This document shows, one piece after another, positions 45,484-55,777 of a stretch of DNA of 64,000 nt. This stretch comes from Phellopilus nigrolimitatus. Taxonomy: Eukaryota; Basidiomycota; Agaricomycetes; Hymenochaetales; Hymenochaetaceae. A program made the position numbers and the translations under genes. The DNA is taken from NCBI GenBank assembly GCA_021029095.1, contig JAJOHG010000003.1, positions 124,001 through 188,000 on the forward strand, read 5' to 3'. A model generated the notes under the pieces. That model had not been told where the DNA came from and ran no database searches. It saw only the letters and a program-made list of their open reading frames with translations. The stretch's first letter is position 1. The number at the start of each line of letters is the position of its first letter.

Positions 45484-47944
45484 ATGCCCACCACCGGCGT
45501 CGTCTTAGACGCATTTAAAAGTATGTCGAGTGTTCCACTCCGTCATCGCCGCCTCTGATTCCCTGTCGACCGCATAGACCTCATTCGCCATGGCAGACAG
45601 CACCGCGAAAAGTCGCCTCCCAGGAACCTAGATGCTCAGCCTCAGGCTCAGACTCAAGCCCAGCAACAGCAGCAGCAGCAGCAGCAACGGACTAGAGATC
45701 TCGAGCAACGGGCTGCAAACAATGATCAGCATGCCATTCAGCAACGTGCCGTGGCTAAAGAACCGACACCTTCGCCGAATTATAGGCGAGAGGCCGAGCT
45801 GATCGTTCAGGAGGAGAAGGAGGCGAAGAACAAGATGCCAACCTACAAGGGTCTCGAGAAATATAAGCTCATCGAGAAGATGGGAGAGTAAGTCTGTGTA
45901 CCCGTACTTCCTCCGTCGTGTTATCTCATCACCGTTCAGTGGCGCCTTCTCAAATGTTTACAAGGCTGTTGACTTAACGACCGGCCAGAAGGTGGCAGGT
46001 AAGTGTCATTGCTCTCAATCAATCGCGTGTTTCAAATGCGACTATTCACAGTCAAGGTCGTTCGCAAATATGAACTTAATTCTTCGCAGGTTAGAGCATT
46101 TTCTCACCAAATCCCATCTCAATTTCTCCGCTCTCGCTGACTTCTATGTCCGACTTTTTTTTTCTTTTTTTCTTCCGCCTTGTAACCTCGGTGGTCTGCT
46201 TCTCTAAAACTCAGGATGGGAACAAACATCTGAACCCCCAGTTTAAAAAGCGTCCCCGTGTTACAGAGGTGCTATAAATTCATTCTTATTTTCCATATTT
46301 ATACCGACCTTTTTCAACCTGTTTTTTTACCCCACCTTCTCGTCTCCTTGTCGTCGCTGATGCATCGATTTTCCGGCTTTTCAGCGCGCAAATATACTCA
46401 AGGGTGCGATCCTTTTTCTTCCACTAAAATCACGAATGTAACCTTTGTCTCCAATCCAGAGGTACAGATTATGCGTGGGATCAATCATCCTTCAGTGGTC
46501 AAACTTCTTCAATTCTTTGAATCGGAAGAGCACTACTTCCTTATCCTTGAACGTGCGCAGTGTTTTGCTTCTTCCTACTTGAAGATGCTAACTGGAGCTC
46601 AGTGTTGGAGGGTGGCGAACTCTTCCATCAGATAGTCAAGCTCACGTATTTTAGCGAAAATCTTGCGAGGCATGTCATCCTTCAAGTGGCGAATGCAATA
46701 CGCTATCTGCACGAAGAGCGAGGAGTCGTACATCGGTCCGTGCCTCGGCTGTTTTCAAATTTGATGTATTATTCTGAGACATTGCTTTTCACAGCGATAT
46801 CAAACCTGAGAACTTGCTATTCGAGCGCATACCGGTTATACCATCTAAGCATCCTATTCAGCGCCCATACGACGAAGAGAAAGAAGACGAGGGAGAATTC
46901 GTACCCGGACGTGGCGGAGGCGGAATCGGTCGGGTAAAGATCGCCGACTTCGGCCTTAGTAAGGTCGTCTGGAACGAGCAAACCATGACGCCTTGCGGTA
47001 CTGTCGGTTACACTGCACCGGAAATCGTGAAGGACGAGCGATATTCGAAGAGCGTGGACATGTGGGCATTGGGCTGCGTGTTGTACACTTTGCTCTGCGG
47101 ATTCCCGCCATTCTATGACGAAAGTATCAACGTGTTGACTGAGAAAGTTGCAAGAGGCTACTATACATTCTTGAGCCCGTGGTGGGATGATATCAGTGCT
47201 ACTGGTATGTGACTAGCTTCAAAGCAGTGCAAAGAAGCTTCAAATACTGACAATCGTACAGCCAAAGACTTGATCACGCATCTTCTTTGCGTTGATCCAG
47301 CACAACGTTATACCATCGATGAATTCCTTGCACATCCATGGTGTAACGAAGCTCCTGCGCCTCCTCCACCCCCGACACCGTTAACCGCCCCATTTGTGAA
47401 TCGGTCCATGGATTCTCCTCTTCTACAATCCCTACGCGGAGGACGCGAGGCGCGCTCTCCGGGTCTACATACCCTCAAAGAGGCATTCGACATCACATAT
47501 GCGGTGCATCGCATGGAAGAAGAAGGCGCCCGTCGGCGCGCATACAATGGTCCAGGTGGGGCAGGGACGCGCGGCTTCCTGCAGGGACTTAACGAAGACG
47601 AGGAAGAAGAGGGTGAGGAGGATGACCAGGTGGTGCAAGAGGCTAGACGTAGACAAGAGCAAGCTGCCTCCAGACAAGCTGACGCGGCGTCGAGGCGACG
47701 GGAAAAACCCCGCGACGTCTTACTGGACGAGGGACGAGCTGGTATGCGCGACGCCCCACGTCGGCGCGAGCACGATGATCCCGGCAAGACGTTTGAGCTT
47801 GACATTGATAATGCGACGCTACTTGGTCGCAGACACCGGAAGGGACGAGTGCCTGTATTATCGAGCCCTCTTGCTCAGCAGTCAATCTCCGAGAAGGTAG
47901 ACACTCCCTACGATGCACCCGGGAGCCCGATGCAAATATTTTGA
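45484..47944 (+). CDS. CAMK-family Ser/Thr kinase, SRK1/RCK2 type
   Basis: Likely MAPK-activated kinase of the fungal stress pathway. N-terminus MPTTGVVLDAFK spliced to NLIRHGRQHREKSPP, a polyglutamine run (about nine Q) and KYKLIEKMGDGAFSNVYKAV (glycine loop), then VAVKVVRKYELNSSQ (catalytic Lys), ANILKEVQIMRGINHPSVV, HRDIKPENLLFERIP, ADFGLSKVVW, PCGTVGYTAPEIVKDERYSK and DMWALGCVLYTLLCGFPPFY. A long insert (PYDEEKEDEGEFVPGRGGG) before DFG is seen in Rck2/Srk1 relatives. The C-terminal region has acidic and Arg-rich coils and ends SPMQIF. Intron 46090-46384 is unusually long (295 nt) and is followed by a 19-nt exon (46385-46403). Confidence 0.9.
45664..45689 (+). repeat. CAG/polyglutamine tract in the kinase N-terminus
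   Basis: Run of cag triplets with one caa near the end, encoding about nine glutamines in the SRK1-type kinase; a possible length-variable site. Confidence 0.6.
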
Positions 47945-48441
47945 GTCTTGTCACTTTCTCGTCATGATACGATCTTCTTTCTGGCTCCCCTTTCTCGCGT
48001 AATGCAAGTCCGGTCGTCATCTTTCAGCGCTTGTATCTTCCATCCCGTATCCGTATCCGTGTGTATTTAATTGTTGTAGCAGCTCTGTTTGGTTCTTGCA
48101 CATGTCGGCAGCTTACGATACTTGTTGTTTGGACTTTTCGTACAGTCATATAGTAATAATTTTGATCATATGTTTGCGTACACGGCTTGTCAAATTTAAC
48201 AACGCCTTTCAGAAATGATTTGCCTTACATGTATACACATAGATTCGCATGATCATCATCAGGTACATCGCTTAGATTCAGAAGTTTTCATTACTAAAAA
48301 TCGAGTAAACCTTATGATTTAAGCGTTATGAGCGTAAAGGAAATGGCCCGTAGAATTGAGCAATAAATCAAGTACCAGCTTGTTGTACATACAGGTACGA
48401 AGAAGAGAAGACGTTATCCATAGTTCCACTGCACAAAAACT
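47945..48441. other. Convergent intergenic region, kinase and chitinase 3' ends
   Basis: AT-rich with many short AT runs. No gene is seen; likely two 3' untranslated regions. Confidence 0.45.
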
Positions 48442-50292
48442 CTACGCCGGTTTCCCCAAACCCCGCCGAAGAGCATTCGTTAAATCCCACTGCGCCGTAT
48501 CGCCCGAGAGATCCCACATCACAGTGCCTAGGATCTTCGCCTGTTTCGCAAATGCCCCCTTCGCATACAGCGACTGCGGGTCGTCGTACGTTATGACCTG
48601 GTTGACGTACGGTGATGTTAGGAAAGGCGTGCTCGAGCAACTGTCCCAGAAGCGCGTGAATCCGCCGTACCCGACAAACGTCGGCGATCCAGCAACGAGA
48701 GCGGAGAGCAACGCACCCTGCGCGACAAGTTCGTTGAACTGCACCTGACCACTGTTCGTCGTGCCGTCCTCACTCTTCACGGTGACGACTCCGGCCACAC
48801 TCTGGGCCACACTCTGGTCCTGGTTTTGCCGTGCGAAGAGTGCGGAGGGAGGGAGGGAGCGTTTGTGTACGAGCGTCGTCGCGTGCGAGGGGTTCACATA
48901 GCCGTACGCGGGAACGCCAAGCATGAGCCGTACCGGCGGGGAACTTCGCGGCTGTCCAGGAATTGATGGCGGCAGCGGCGTTGAAATTTGGCTGCGAGGA
49001 GTCGTGGCAGCCGTTAGAGAGCGGCGCAGTTCGGTCCGGGGGTAGTACGATGCTGCACGGCAAAAAAATGAGCTTCCGAACGGATAATAACGCGATTGCG
49101 AAGAACGCACAGCTGAAGACATCGTAGTTCATGATGTTCACCCAGTCCAGAACCGCCGCAAATGCAGAGACATCTTTCAAAGGGTTTCCGGTCGTATCCG
49201 CGAAAGGTACGTCCTGCACGGCAGCCGTGATACGAGCCGCCTGCGGAAGTGAAATCCGAAGAAGTTTGAGCATCGCAAGGAAGTCACCGCTGTCTTGCGG
49301 GCTGACGTTGTTGCTTCCTTCGCCTTGCTGTCCGGGATACTCCCAGTCAAAATCGATCCCGTCGAGATTAAACTGCTTGTAGAGCGCGACAATGTTGCCT
49401 ACAAACGTCTGTCGAGAGGTAGCGGAAGCACAAGCCTCTGAGAAAAATCTAACGATACCGTCAGTTCTCCGCACGACTCGAAAGAGTAAAAGCATTGCTC
49501 ACTTGCTACCATCCCAACCTCCAATGCTGAGCTTGACCTTAGTTCCTTTTGCATGCGCAGCAGAGACAATTCGGCTAAGAATACCAGGAGAAGTACGATG
49601 GAGTCATCCCAGACCAGATTGAATTTTGCAGTCCGGCACAACAAATGCGAAATCGATCCAGTCAATACGCGTCATGTCGATTTTCTCAGGAGGAAGAACA
49701 GAGGCCGCCCAGTCAGGGTAATACGCAGAGATAAGCGGACCCTTTATAACCGGAGTCTGTAACGCGACAGCAGGAGCCTGCCACCGACGAAGAGTCAGAG
49801 GTATCAGCAGAGCTAGAGTCGGTCTGTGAAGGCGTCTCGGAAGGGACTGTAGGATTCGTCGTTGTTGAACTGACGACAGTCTCCGATGCAACAGAGCTAG
49901 ACGGATAATCCGAACCTTCACCGGAGCTGGTAGCTGTGCCGACAGGTAGAACAGAAGAAGTCGTGTCGAACGGGAGAAAAAGTACACTCTGTGCGTCAGA
50001 AATCACAGAAACGTCGCCTAATAAATCTATCTTCGGTTGCAGAGTCGCAGAGGACGATGCCGCGGACAGAGACTGAGTGCCTTCCGTTGTCGTAAAGGTC
50101 TCTGTGAGCGTTTCGGTCTGGGTTTCCGAAAAGACTACCATACGAGTTTCGGTGAGGACGATCGAGCGCCTGTCGCTTCTGCAGGCGATCCTGGCTAGCA
50201 CTGGCGTGAGGCAGGCATCCTCCTCCGGGGCAGGACGGAACGGCCTGCGCAACTGCTAGCAGAGAGACCAAGAACCAGAAAGACGATAGCAT
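48442..50292 (-). CDS. GH18 chitinase, reading frame broken by several single-base indels
   Basis: Secreted endo-acting chitinase. The start MLSSFWFLVSLLAVAQAVPS is a signal peptide, followed by KRQ (Kex2-like site) and a Ser/Thr-rich linker. The GH18 barrel is clear: GPLISAYYPDWAASVLPPEK, KVKLSIGGWDGSK, FNLDGIDFDWEYPGQQGEG (catalytic DxxDxDxE complete), LDWVNIMNYD, LMLGVPAYGYVNPS and a closing LGTVMWDLSGDTAQWDLTNA. The frame changes at about 50165, 49765, 49630, 49597, 49030 and 48932, each by one base. Most are not explained by usable GT-AG introns; one 28-nt GT-AG segment could fit the second. The protein sequence between breaks is well conserved, so I read this as sequence error or very recent inactivation rather than an old pseudogene. 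Confidence 0.75.
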
Positions 50293-51050
50293 GGCCAGCC
50301 AGCGGAAAGCGGTAAGTAAGTAAGAAAGAAAAGAAAAGAAAAGAAACCCGCGCTGCGGATGCTGGAGGTGGAAGGAAAGCTATGAGCAATACCACACATA
50401 CGTATATATGTCCGCCAAGAGTGGCTGCGTCGACGTCCATTGCTGGAGGGCTGAGACCAGCCGTATTTCGGATTAGTCCTACTGCACAAAAAATCAGAAT
50501 TGTGAAGACAAGATGGGATAACTACGGCAGGTATTCCGAATCTCGGCTGACATATGAGACTTTCCAGGCTGGCAACGATATTGAACTGTGAAAACTCGAG
50601 CGGGATTGGACTTCTGAATGATGAGAACGCACTAAATACGCATCCGCCGTTACCGCCCATAATATCTGAGCGCCAAACATCGGGCATCTCCTGCGAACTG
50701 GGAAGCACGATTTTGCGGAGATATGCGAAACTACCGATCTAACAAAAGTGTTTCAGTACATGAAGAATTGAATCGGACGCTCGGTAACTATGGTCCTAGA
50801 TATCAGATTCGTCATAAACTCAAAGCCTGTTTCAGTCGAGCTTGGAAGCACGTATCCAGGAGTGAGGGGGGACTTGGAGGAGAGGAAAGTAATGCCAAAC
50901 GCAAGACAGCTGCAGATCGTACGCGTCGCTTCTTCGTTTCTGCTCTTATCTCCCTCTAACATCTCTTTTAATCCCTAACGACAAAGGGCGGTATGATCTG
51001 GACGTGGGTTCGCGCGCTATGTCCGGCGGCTCACGGTCTCCACGAGTCAG
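50293..51050. other. Intergenic region left of the unknown gene at 51 kb
   Basis: Chitinase promoter side: a gtaa/aagaaa purine run (50311-50347) reads CT-rich on the minus strand. No gene with convincing codon structure was found in the rest. Confidence 0.4.
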
Positions 51051-51522
51051 ATGTCCGGAAGACCGGCAAGAGTTCCAGTCAACAATCGCGCCGGTAGCGT
51101 TAGCGGTGGCTCAAGCGGCGCTCAAGGTCGCCAGAGGCCGAGAACGGACCTAGCTCGTGTCTTCCGATAGCAAGTCTCCACGATCGATATCTTCTTCAGC
51201 TCGTCAGCGTGTCAGCAACGTCGAATATACTATGCTAGCGCAGCTGCAAATCCAGCTTTTGCGTCAGAGCGCAGAGCCGACGAAGCGCATGCGCGACGAA
51301 CTAGGCTTCTTCTCGGTCGACGTTCAAAGTAATTAATCTCATTCACAAAAATCAGACGATGACGCGGTCCATACGGAAGAATCAAGATTTGCTCCGTTGC
51401 TTTGTTGTCTTTTGCGGGATCTAAATTATCAAGGAACAGAAGAGGAGCAGATCGCAGGATTGCCGAACCGCCGTTATCAGCCGGATGACCTCGTTCCTCG
51501 CACGATGCTCTCAGCAACCTAA
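51051..51522 (+). CDS. Small unknown protein, low-confidence gene model
   Basis: A stretch reads as protein if one frame change and one tiny intron are allowed. MSGRPARVPVNNRAGSVSGG continues to RPRTDLARV, then (after a shift near 51158) SSDSKSPRSISSSARQRVSN, VEYTMLAQLQIQLLRQSAEP, TKRMRDELGFFSVDVQ. A 27-nt GT-AG segment (51329-51355) then joins to NDDDAVHTEESRFAPLLCCL and LRDLNYQGTEEEQIAGLPNR, RYQPDDLVPRTMLSAT, stop TAA at 51520-51522. The amino-acid composition is normal on both sides, supporting a real gene. I recognise no family. An alternative ATG lies at 51019. Confidence 0.4.
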
Positions 51523-51640
51523 ATCAAGCACAGAAGCACTGCAAGTCGTAAACGTGCTCGTCGTTTACTTATAAATATCGGCTGATATAAAGCCCTTTCT
51601 TCTATGAATGCGCTGCTCTTGATCACTCTCCTGTACTGAC

Positions 51641-52525
51641 ATGCCGTCCCCCCTGGACATAACTTTCAGTCGTTCTTACTCGCCCGTCCCTCCTCCTTGT
51701 CCTTCGCCGCAGCTCAACCCTCTGCCGTTGCCTACGCCGCCTGTCTACTCCAGACGACCGAGCTTGACCCAGTCTTCTCGAGAGCATCTCCCCTTCAACC
51801 TAAAGACAAAGCCTAGTGCAGAATCGGAATCCCTCTTTTATTCACTCAAAGACGCTATCATAGTAGGGAATCCCGGTGGGCGTCGTCACTCCGATAATGA
51901 CTTGCGGGAGAATACCTTCGTACTCGCTATGCATCAGCGCCCTCGGACTGCAGGCGTAGAAGGCCCTTACGAGCCCGCTCGCTCGTCATCCCCTACTTCT
52001 CCCTTCATTCAGAAGGCGGCATCGCCGATCTGACTCCATTGTTCAGACTCAGTCCCCCTTCTTACACCCATCTCGTTCTTTGTCAAGAACGCGCACTCGT
52101 TCGCCTAGCGGCAGAGCAGCTCCTTCGGAAGCGCCTCCGCCGGTCCCCCCTCTCCCCTCTTTGAAACGCAGAGGCAATACAAAAGACTGTGTTAGAGAAG
52201 AGGGTACCTCCCATACGTATACCGGAGCTCGGACTTGGGTTAGATGACAGTCTGCGGTCGCCGAGTTCCCCCTTATCCCCGAGTTCGGTTCCGAGACGCA
52301 GGGAAAGGGCGTCGAAGGAGTCCGAGGCCTCGTCGTTTTTGCATATGACTAAACACGACGGGAAGCGGACGTCGCGTAGTGGGTCTTACCGGTCCCTTGA
52401 CGGGCTGTCTGTCAATGCGCACGTCGCACTCACTACCGGACATGAAGGCCACCAAGCGGAGAAGTAATCCTTCGTTTCCGGGCAGACTTCTTCGACTAGG
52501 GGTGCAGCAGCAGGTAGTGCACTGA
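51641..52525 (+). CDS. Ser/Pro-rich disordered protein, frame interrupted
   Basis: The ATG at 51641 opens MPSPLDITFSRSYSPVPPPC and continues NLKTKPSAESESLFYSLKDA, IIVGNPGGRRHSDNDLRENT. That frame stops at 52031, but the next frames carry on in similar Ser/Pro-rich style: HRRSDSIVQTQSPFLHPSRS, then from about 52190 VPPIRIPELGLGLDDSLRSP and SRSGSYRSLDGLSVN, and finally HSLPDMKATKRRSNPSFPGR to TGA at 52523-52525. The parts LFYSLKDAIIVGNP and IPELGLGLDDSLRS look like conserved short motifs. At least three frame changes are needed. Function unknown. Confidence 0.4.
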
Positions 52526-53956
52526 TCGCGCACGGCCCCGCCTCCTTTACTGTCTCGTACCTCGGATGCCTCGCATCTGGATTAGCCCAGCATCCCGGTG
52601 TTTTTAGGCAGACCAATCGCGCTTCTACTTTTCGTCAGTGTTTAAGACGTATACCAACAATCTTAGTGCTAGGCGACCATGATTCGTCACACCATAATCA
52701 CTCCCTATCTCCTCCCTTCCTCTCCCTGACTGCACCCCTTTTCAGCCGAACACACACACACACACGCTTGAATTCTAGGAGGGCACGTTCCCCGACATCT
52801 ACGGTTCGGGTCGCCGAGGGGAATCGATGTCCGTTTTGTTGGTTCCAATGTGCCATTTTCGTTCGAGCACTCAATCTGTAGTATACAATATCGACCACCG
52901 CTTCCTCTCGCTCTTCCTCCTTCAAAATCCGTCTTGTGTGTACAGTAAGACTCTTGATTTTTTCTTTCCCCTTTTCTTCATATCATCCTCTGCATTCTTT
53001 TCGTCACCATGTGGAACTCATCTTTACATTTCGTTCATTACACACGCATTGTCCTCTTCCCTCCTGTTGTAAAACACATTTCCTCACTCCAGAACGCTCG
53101 CTCGTTTACTTTTCGAACATGCAATGGACGTTGTACGCGACTCATATACCAGAGCCTGCCGTAATCTTGTCTTACTCCCTTCCTTATTTTTAGTGCAATC
53201 CGCGAATGTCATATCCACTAATTCGAAGTATCGAAACCCGTGCTAACCCAATACATAACATGATCTTCGTGTTGCTATACAGCGCACTGTTTGTTTGTGG
53301 GGCCATCTCTCTGCATCCTCGATATTCTTCTTTCATTGATATGAATTATTGTTGCTTTTCGGCTCAATGACATGTCCAATTTGCCCCTTCAATAGATGGC
53401 AACGGACAAGAGGGGACGTGGATCGCGATTCCGAAAATTGCAAGGACTAAACAGATCGCACTCTCTGGCCTTGTGATTAGATCCGCAGACAAGTGAAAGA
53501 GCAACGTAATTGGGCGTGCATCCGACATAGTCACAGTCAGCAGTCGTTCGGAGCCTAAACGCGATCTCTTTTTGATGAGTACGCGCTCGGACGCTTAACT
53601 GTGGCGGAAACGAATACGCATAGTGATGTAGGCCCGGACCATTGAGGAAGTTCATAAAACAGTAGGGAATGTGAGGTAATCTGTAGCAGGACATATGGCA
53701 GTGTAGAAAAGCGATGATGTGTGATGCGCGAGTGTAGTCGAAAGCAAGAGGACAAATAAATAAAAAGAGATGGACAGACAATCTAGGGGAGTTAACGTCC
53801 GAGCGAGATGTGAGAGATGTTATAGCGATACAGTGACGTGCAAATGAGCAGAATAAACATACCAGTACACACTAATATCACAATTAGACATTATGAGATG
53901 CGACAAAAGACAAGATATCCAAATAAGCGCGTTTTTTGGACGTCCATTTCTCCTCT
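52526..53956. other. Long intergenic region with simple repeats
   Basis: About 1.4 kb with no convincing gene. It is rich in pyrimidine tracts on the plus strand and includes a (CA)n run at 52750-52766. Small frames in this region show no conserved motif. It probably holds 3' flanks of both neighbours. Confidence 0.45.
52750..52766 (+). repeat. (CA)n dinucleotide microsatellite
   Basis: Eight tandem CA units between cgaa and cgcttg. Confidence 0.7.
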
Positions 53957-55195
53957 TCAAAGTCCCATACGTTGTCTAAGTGTTCGATCACCTATGTCTT
54001 GAGCCGTATTTCCACGAGCACCTTTTCGGCCACTCCCGCCCCCAGAGCCCCTTCCCCCCTGTGCTCCATTGCGCCGCGAGCGATCACGGTCCCGCTCCTT
54101 GTCCTTGTCCTTGTCCTTTTCCTTGTGTCGCTCAGCGTCTCGTCCATGGTCGCGATGTTCGCGCGCACGGTCGCGTTCTCGCTGTCGGTCCCTGTCTCTC
54201 TCTCTTTCCCTCTGCCTGTCTCGGGATCTGTCGCGGGAACCTTGGCGACCCTTTTTGACGTCCACATCCAAATCCATCCGCGCTTCTTTCGACGGAAAAC
54301 CGCGTCCGTCACCACTGCGAGGGGAGCGTTCACGTCGCGATGGGCGATTAGAGGATCCTTGTGTGGTATTAGATGCGGGGAGGGTGGCGTTCGAGCGCGC
54401 AGGCGAGGCCTGAGTCTCTGAAAGCCGAGGCTTCTTGTAAGCACGGGGACCCGTCGGGATCGGCTTCAAATCGCCATTGTTGTTACTTCCGGACGAGTCT
54501 GTTGGGGCAGAACGACCAGAGTTGCGAGGCGGGGACAGAGAGTCACGAGAGTACGCGTCATTCGACTTTTGATGGGATAAAAATGTCGAGTAAGATTTGT
54601 CCAACTCGTCACTATAAGCACAGCGTCAGCACGACTCTTTGCTTTGTATGTTGAGTGGAGACGTACGTGAGTGAAGAGATGGTCCCATGCGAGTCTGAAA
54701 ATAGGAAAAAGCTTAGACTACGAACTTACAACTCCAAAGTTCACGATGTGTGGCTCGTACCTTTAAGCGCCCGATCCAACCGCGAAACCACACGTTTCAG
54801 GCAGCGTACTTCTTCTTTGAGCTTGCCTGTCTCGCTGAGCCGCAGAAGCTCATACAACTCCTCGTTCTCTTCTTGAAGAACATGCGACCGCTGCATGAGA
54901 GCAGCAGTCATCGTGGTCGACGTCAAGCCATGGTTGGTTGAGGACGGATTGCTGCTGACATATGGTTGCAGCAGCGCCAGAAGCGCCGGTGGAAGAGAGA
55001 CGGGATCTGAACGAGACGGTGCTGGTTGGTTGGAGAGGTATTTACGCAGCTGATTGACCTCGTCCTAAATAGCAAGATGAGCAACGTGCATTGGACGGAG
55101 TTGAACGCGCCACTTACGGTAAGCGCAGCAACTTGAGAATTGCGTTCTCTGAGGAGAGTCTCGAGTTCTAGTTCGCGCAACGACGGCGGGTCCAT
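53957..55195 (-). CDS. Coiled-coil protein with RD/RE-rich tail, possibly WTAP/Mum2-like
   Basis: Starts MDPPSLRELELETLLRERNS and continues QVAALT, DEVNQLRKYLSNQ, SLPPALLALLQPYVSS, then a clear coiled coil: ALMQRSHVLQEENEELYELL, RLSETGKLKEEVRCLKRVVS, RLDRALK and SDELDKSYSTFL. The second half is low complexity and basic: SGDGRGFPSKEARMDLDVDV followed by Arg-Asp/Arg-Glu repeats (SRDRQRERERDRDRQRERD) and a Lys-Asp/Lys-Glu run, closing GARGNTAQDIGDRTLRQRM. The helical part (ETGKLKEEV...RL..AL...SH...L..ELDKS) resembles fungal Mum2/WTAP-type subunits of the m6A writer complex; this is a tentative call. RS/RD tails are common in splicing-associated proteins. Introns are short; the repeat is visible in DNA as tccttg units. 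Confidence 0.6.
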
Positions 55196-55777
55196 GGCTT
55201 GTGGAAAGCGCCGAGGGGGAACACGGCGGCGAACTCGAGCGTGCTCGACGTTGGTTCCGTTTAGGCTTTGACGTTAACCCACGCGTCTCGATTGAGTCTC
55301 CTTCCAAACTCGGTCTAAAAGACAAGCACACCCAAACAGGCGGTCTATAAAATTCATCTCGCTCGCTCTATCGTGCTCTTGTTTACGAGCTGCGGTGATC
55401 TGGACGGTCTGAAGGTGTGTTGAACGTGTTTCTTTGTCCATAGCGTTGATGACACTTTTATATTCACACTGTATGATCGCTCGGGTCTACGGATTCGGGC
55501 GATGTGAGTTTTTTCTACAACGGTAGCTGAGCTATCTCCTATTTTCTAAATTTGCATCCATGCCATTCTTCCCATTGCTGACGACCACTCCTATAGATTT
55601 TCTGGCAATTTTGGTTTTGACGTGCCGTGGTGGGGTTGTGGCGGTCACTGGTCATTATGTAGAATTCTCCTGTTGTTATTCGTGTACAGCAAATGTGATG
55701 TCCTACTCACAGATATCTGCCCGTCGTGATTCTGGTTGCTCGTTCCTCTTGTGTTCTCTAGTGTTCTCAAGCACACG
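55196..55777. promoter_or_regulatory. Divergent promoter region between coiled-coil gene and WRAP53-like gene
   Basis: About 582 bp between divergent starts. No gene is seen; the small plus-strand frame at 55560-55781 is Cys-rich and unlike coding sequence. Confidence 0.4.

Noticed and set aside
48442..52525. Secondary-metabolite or chitin-degradation gene cluster
   Set aside because: Only one carbohydrate-active gene is present; neighbours are unrelated or unknown.
54069..54413. Arg/Ser-rich frame on the plus strand (RS-domain look)
   Set aside because: It is the shadow of the RD/RE repeat coded on the minus strand; no other coding signal supports it.
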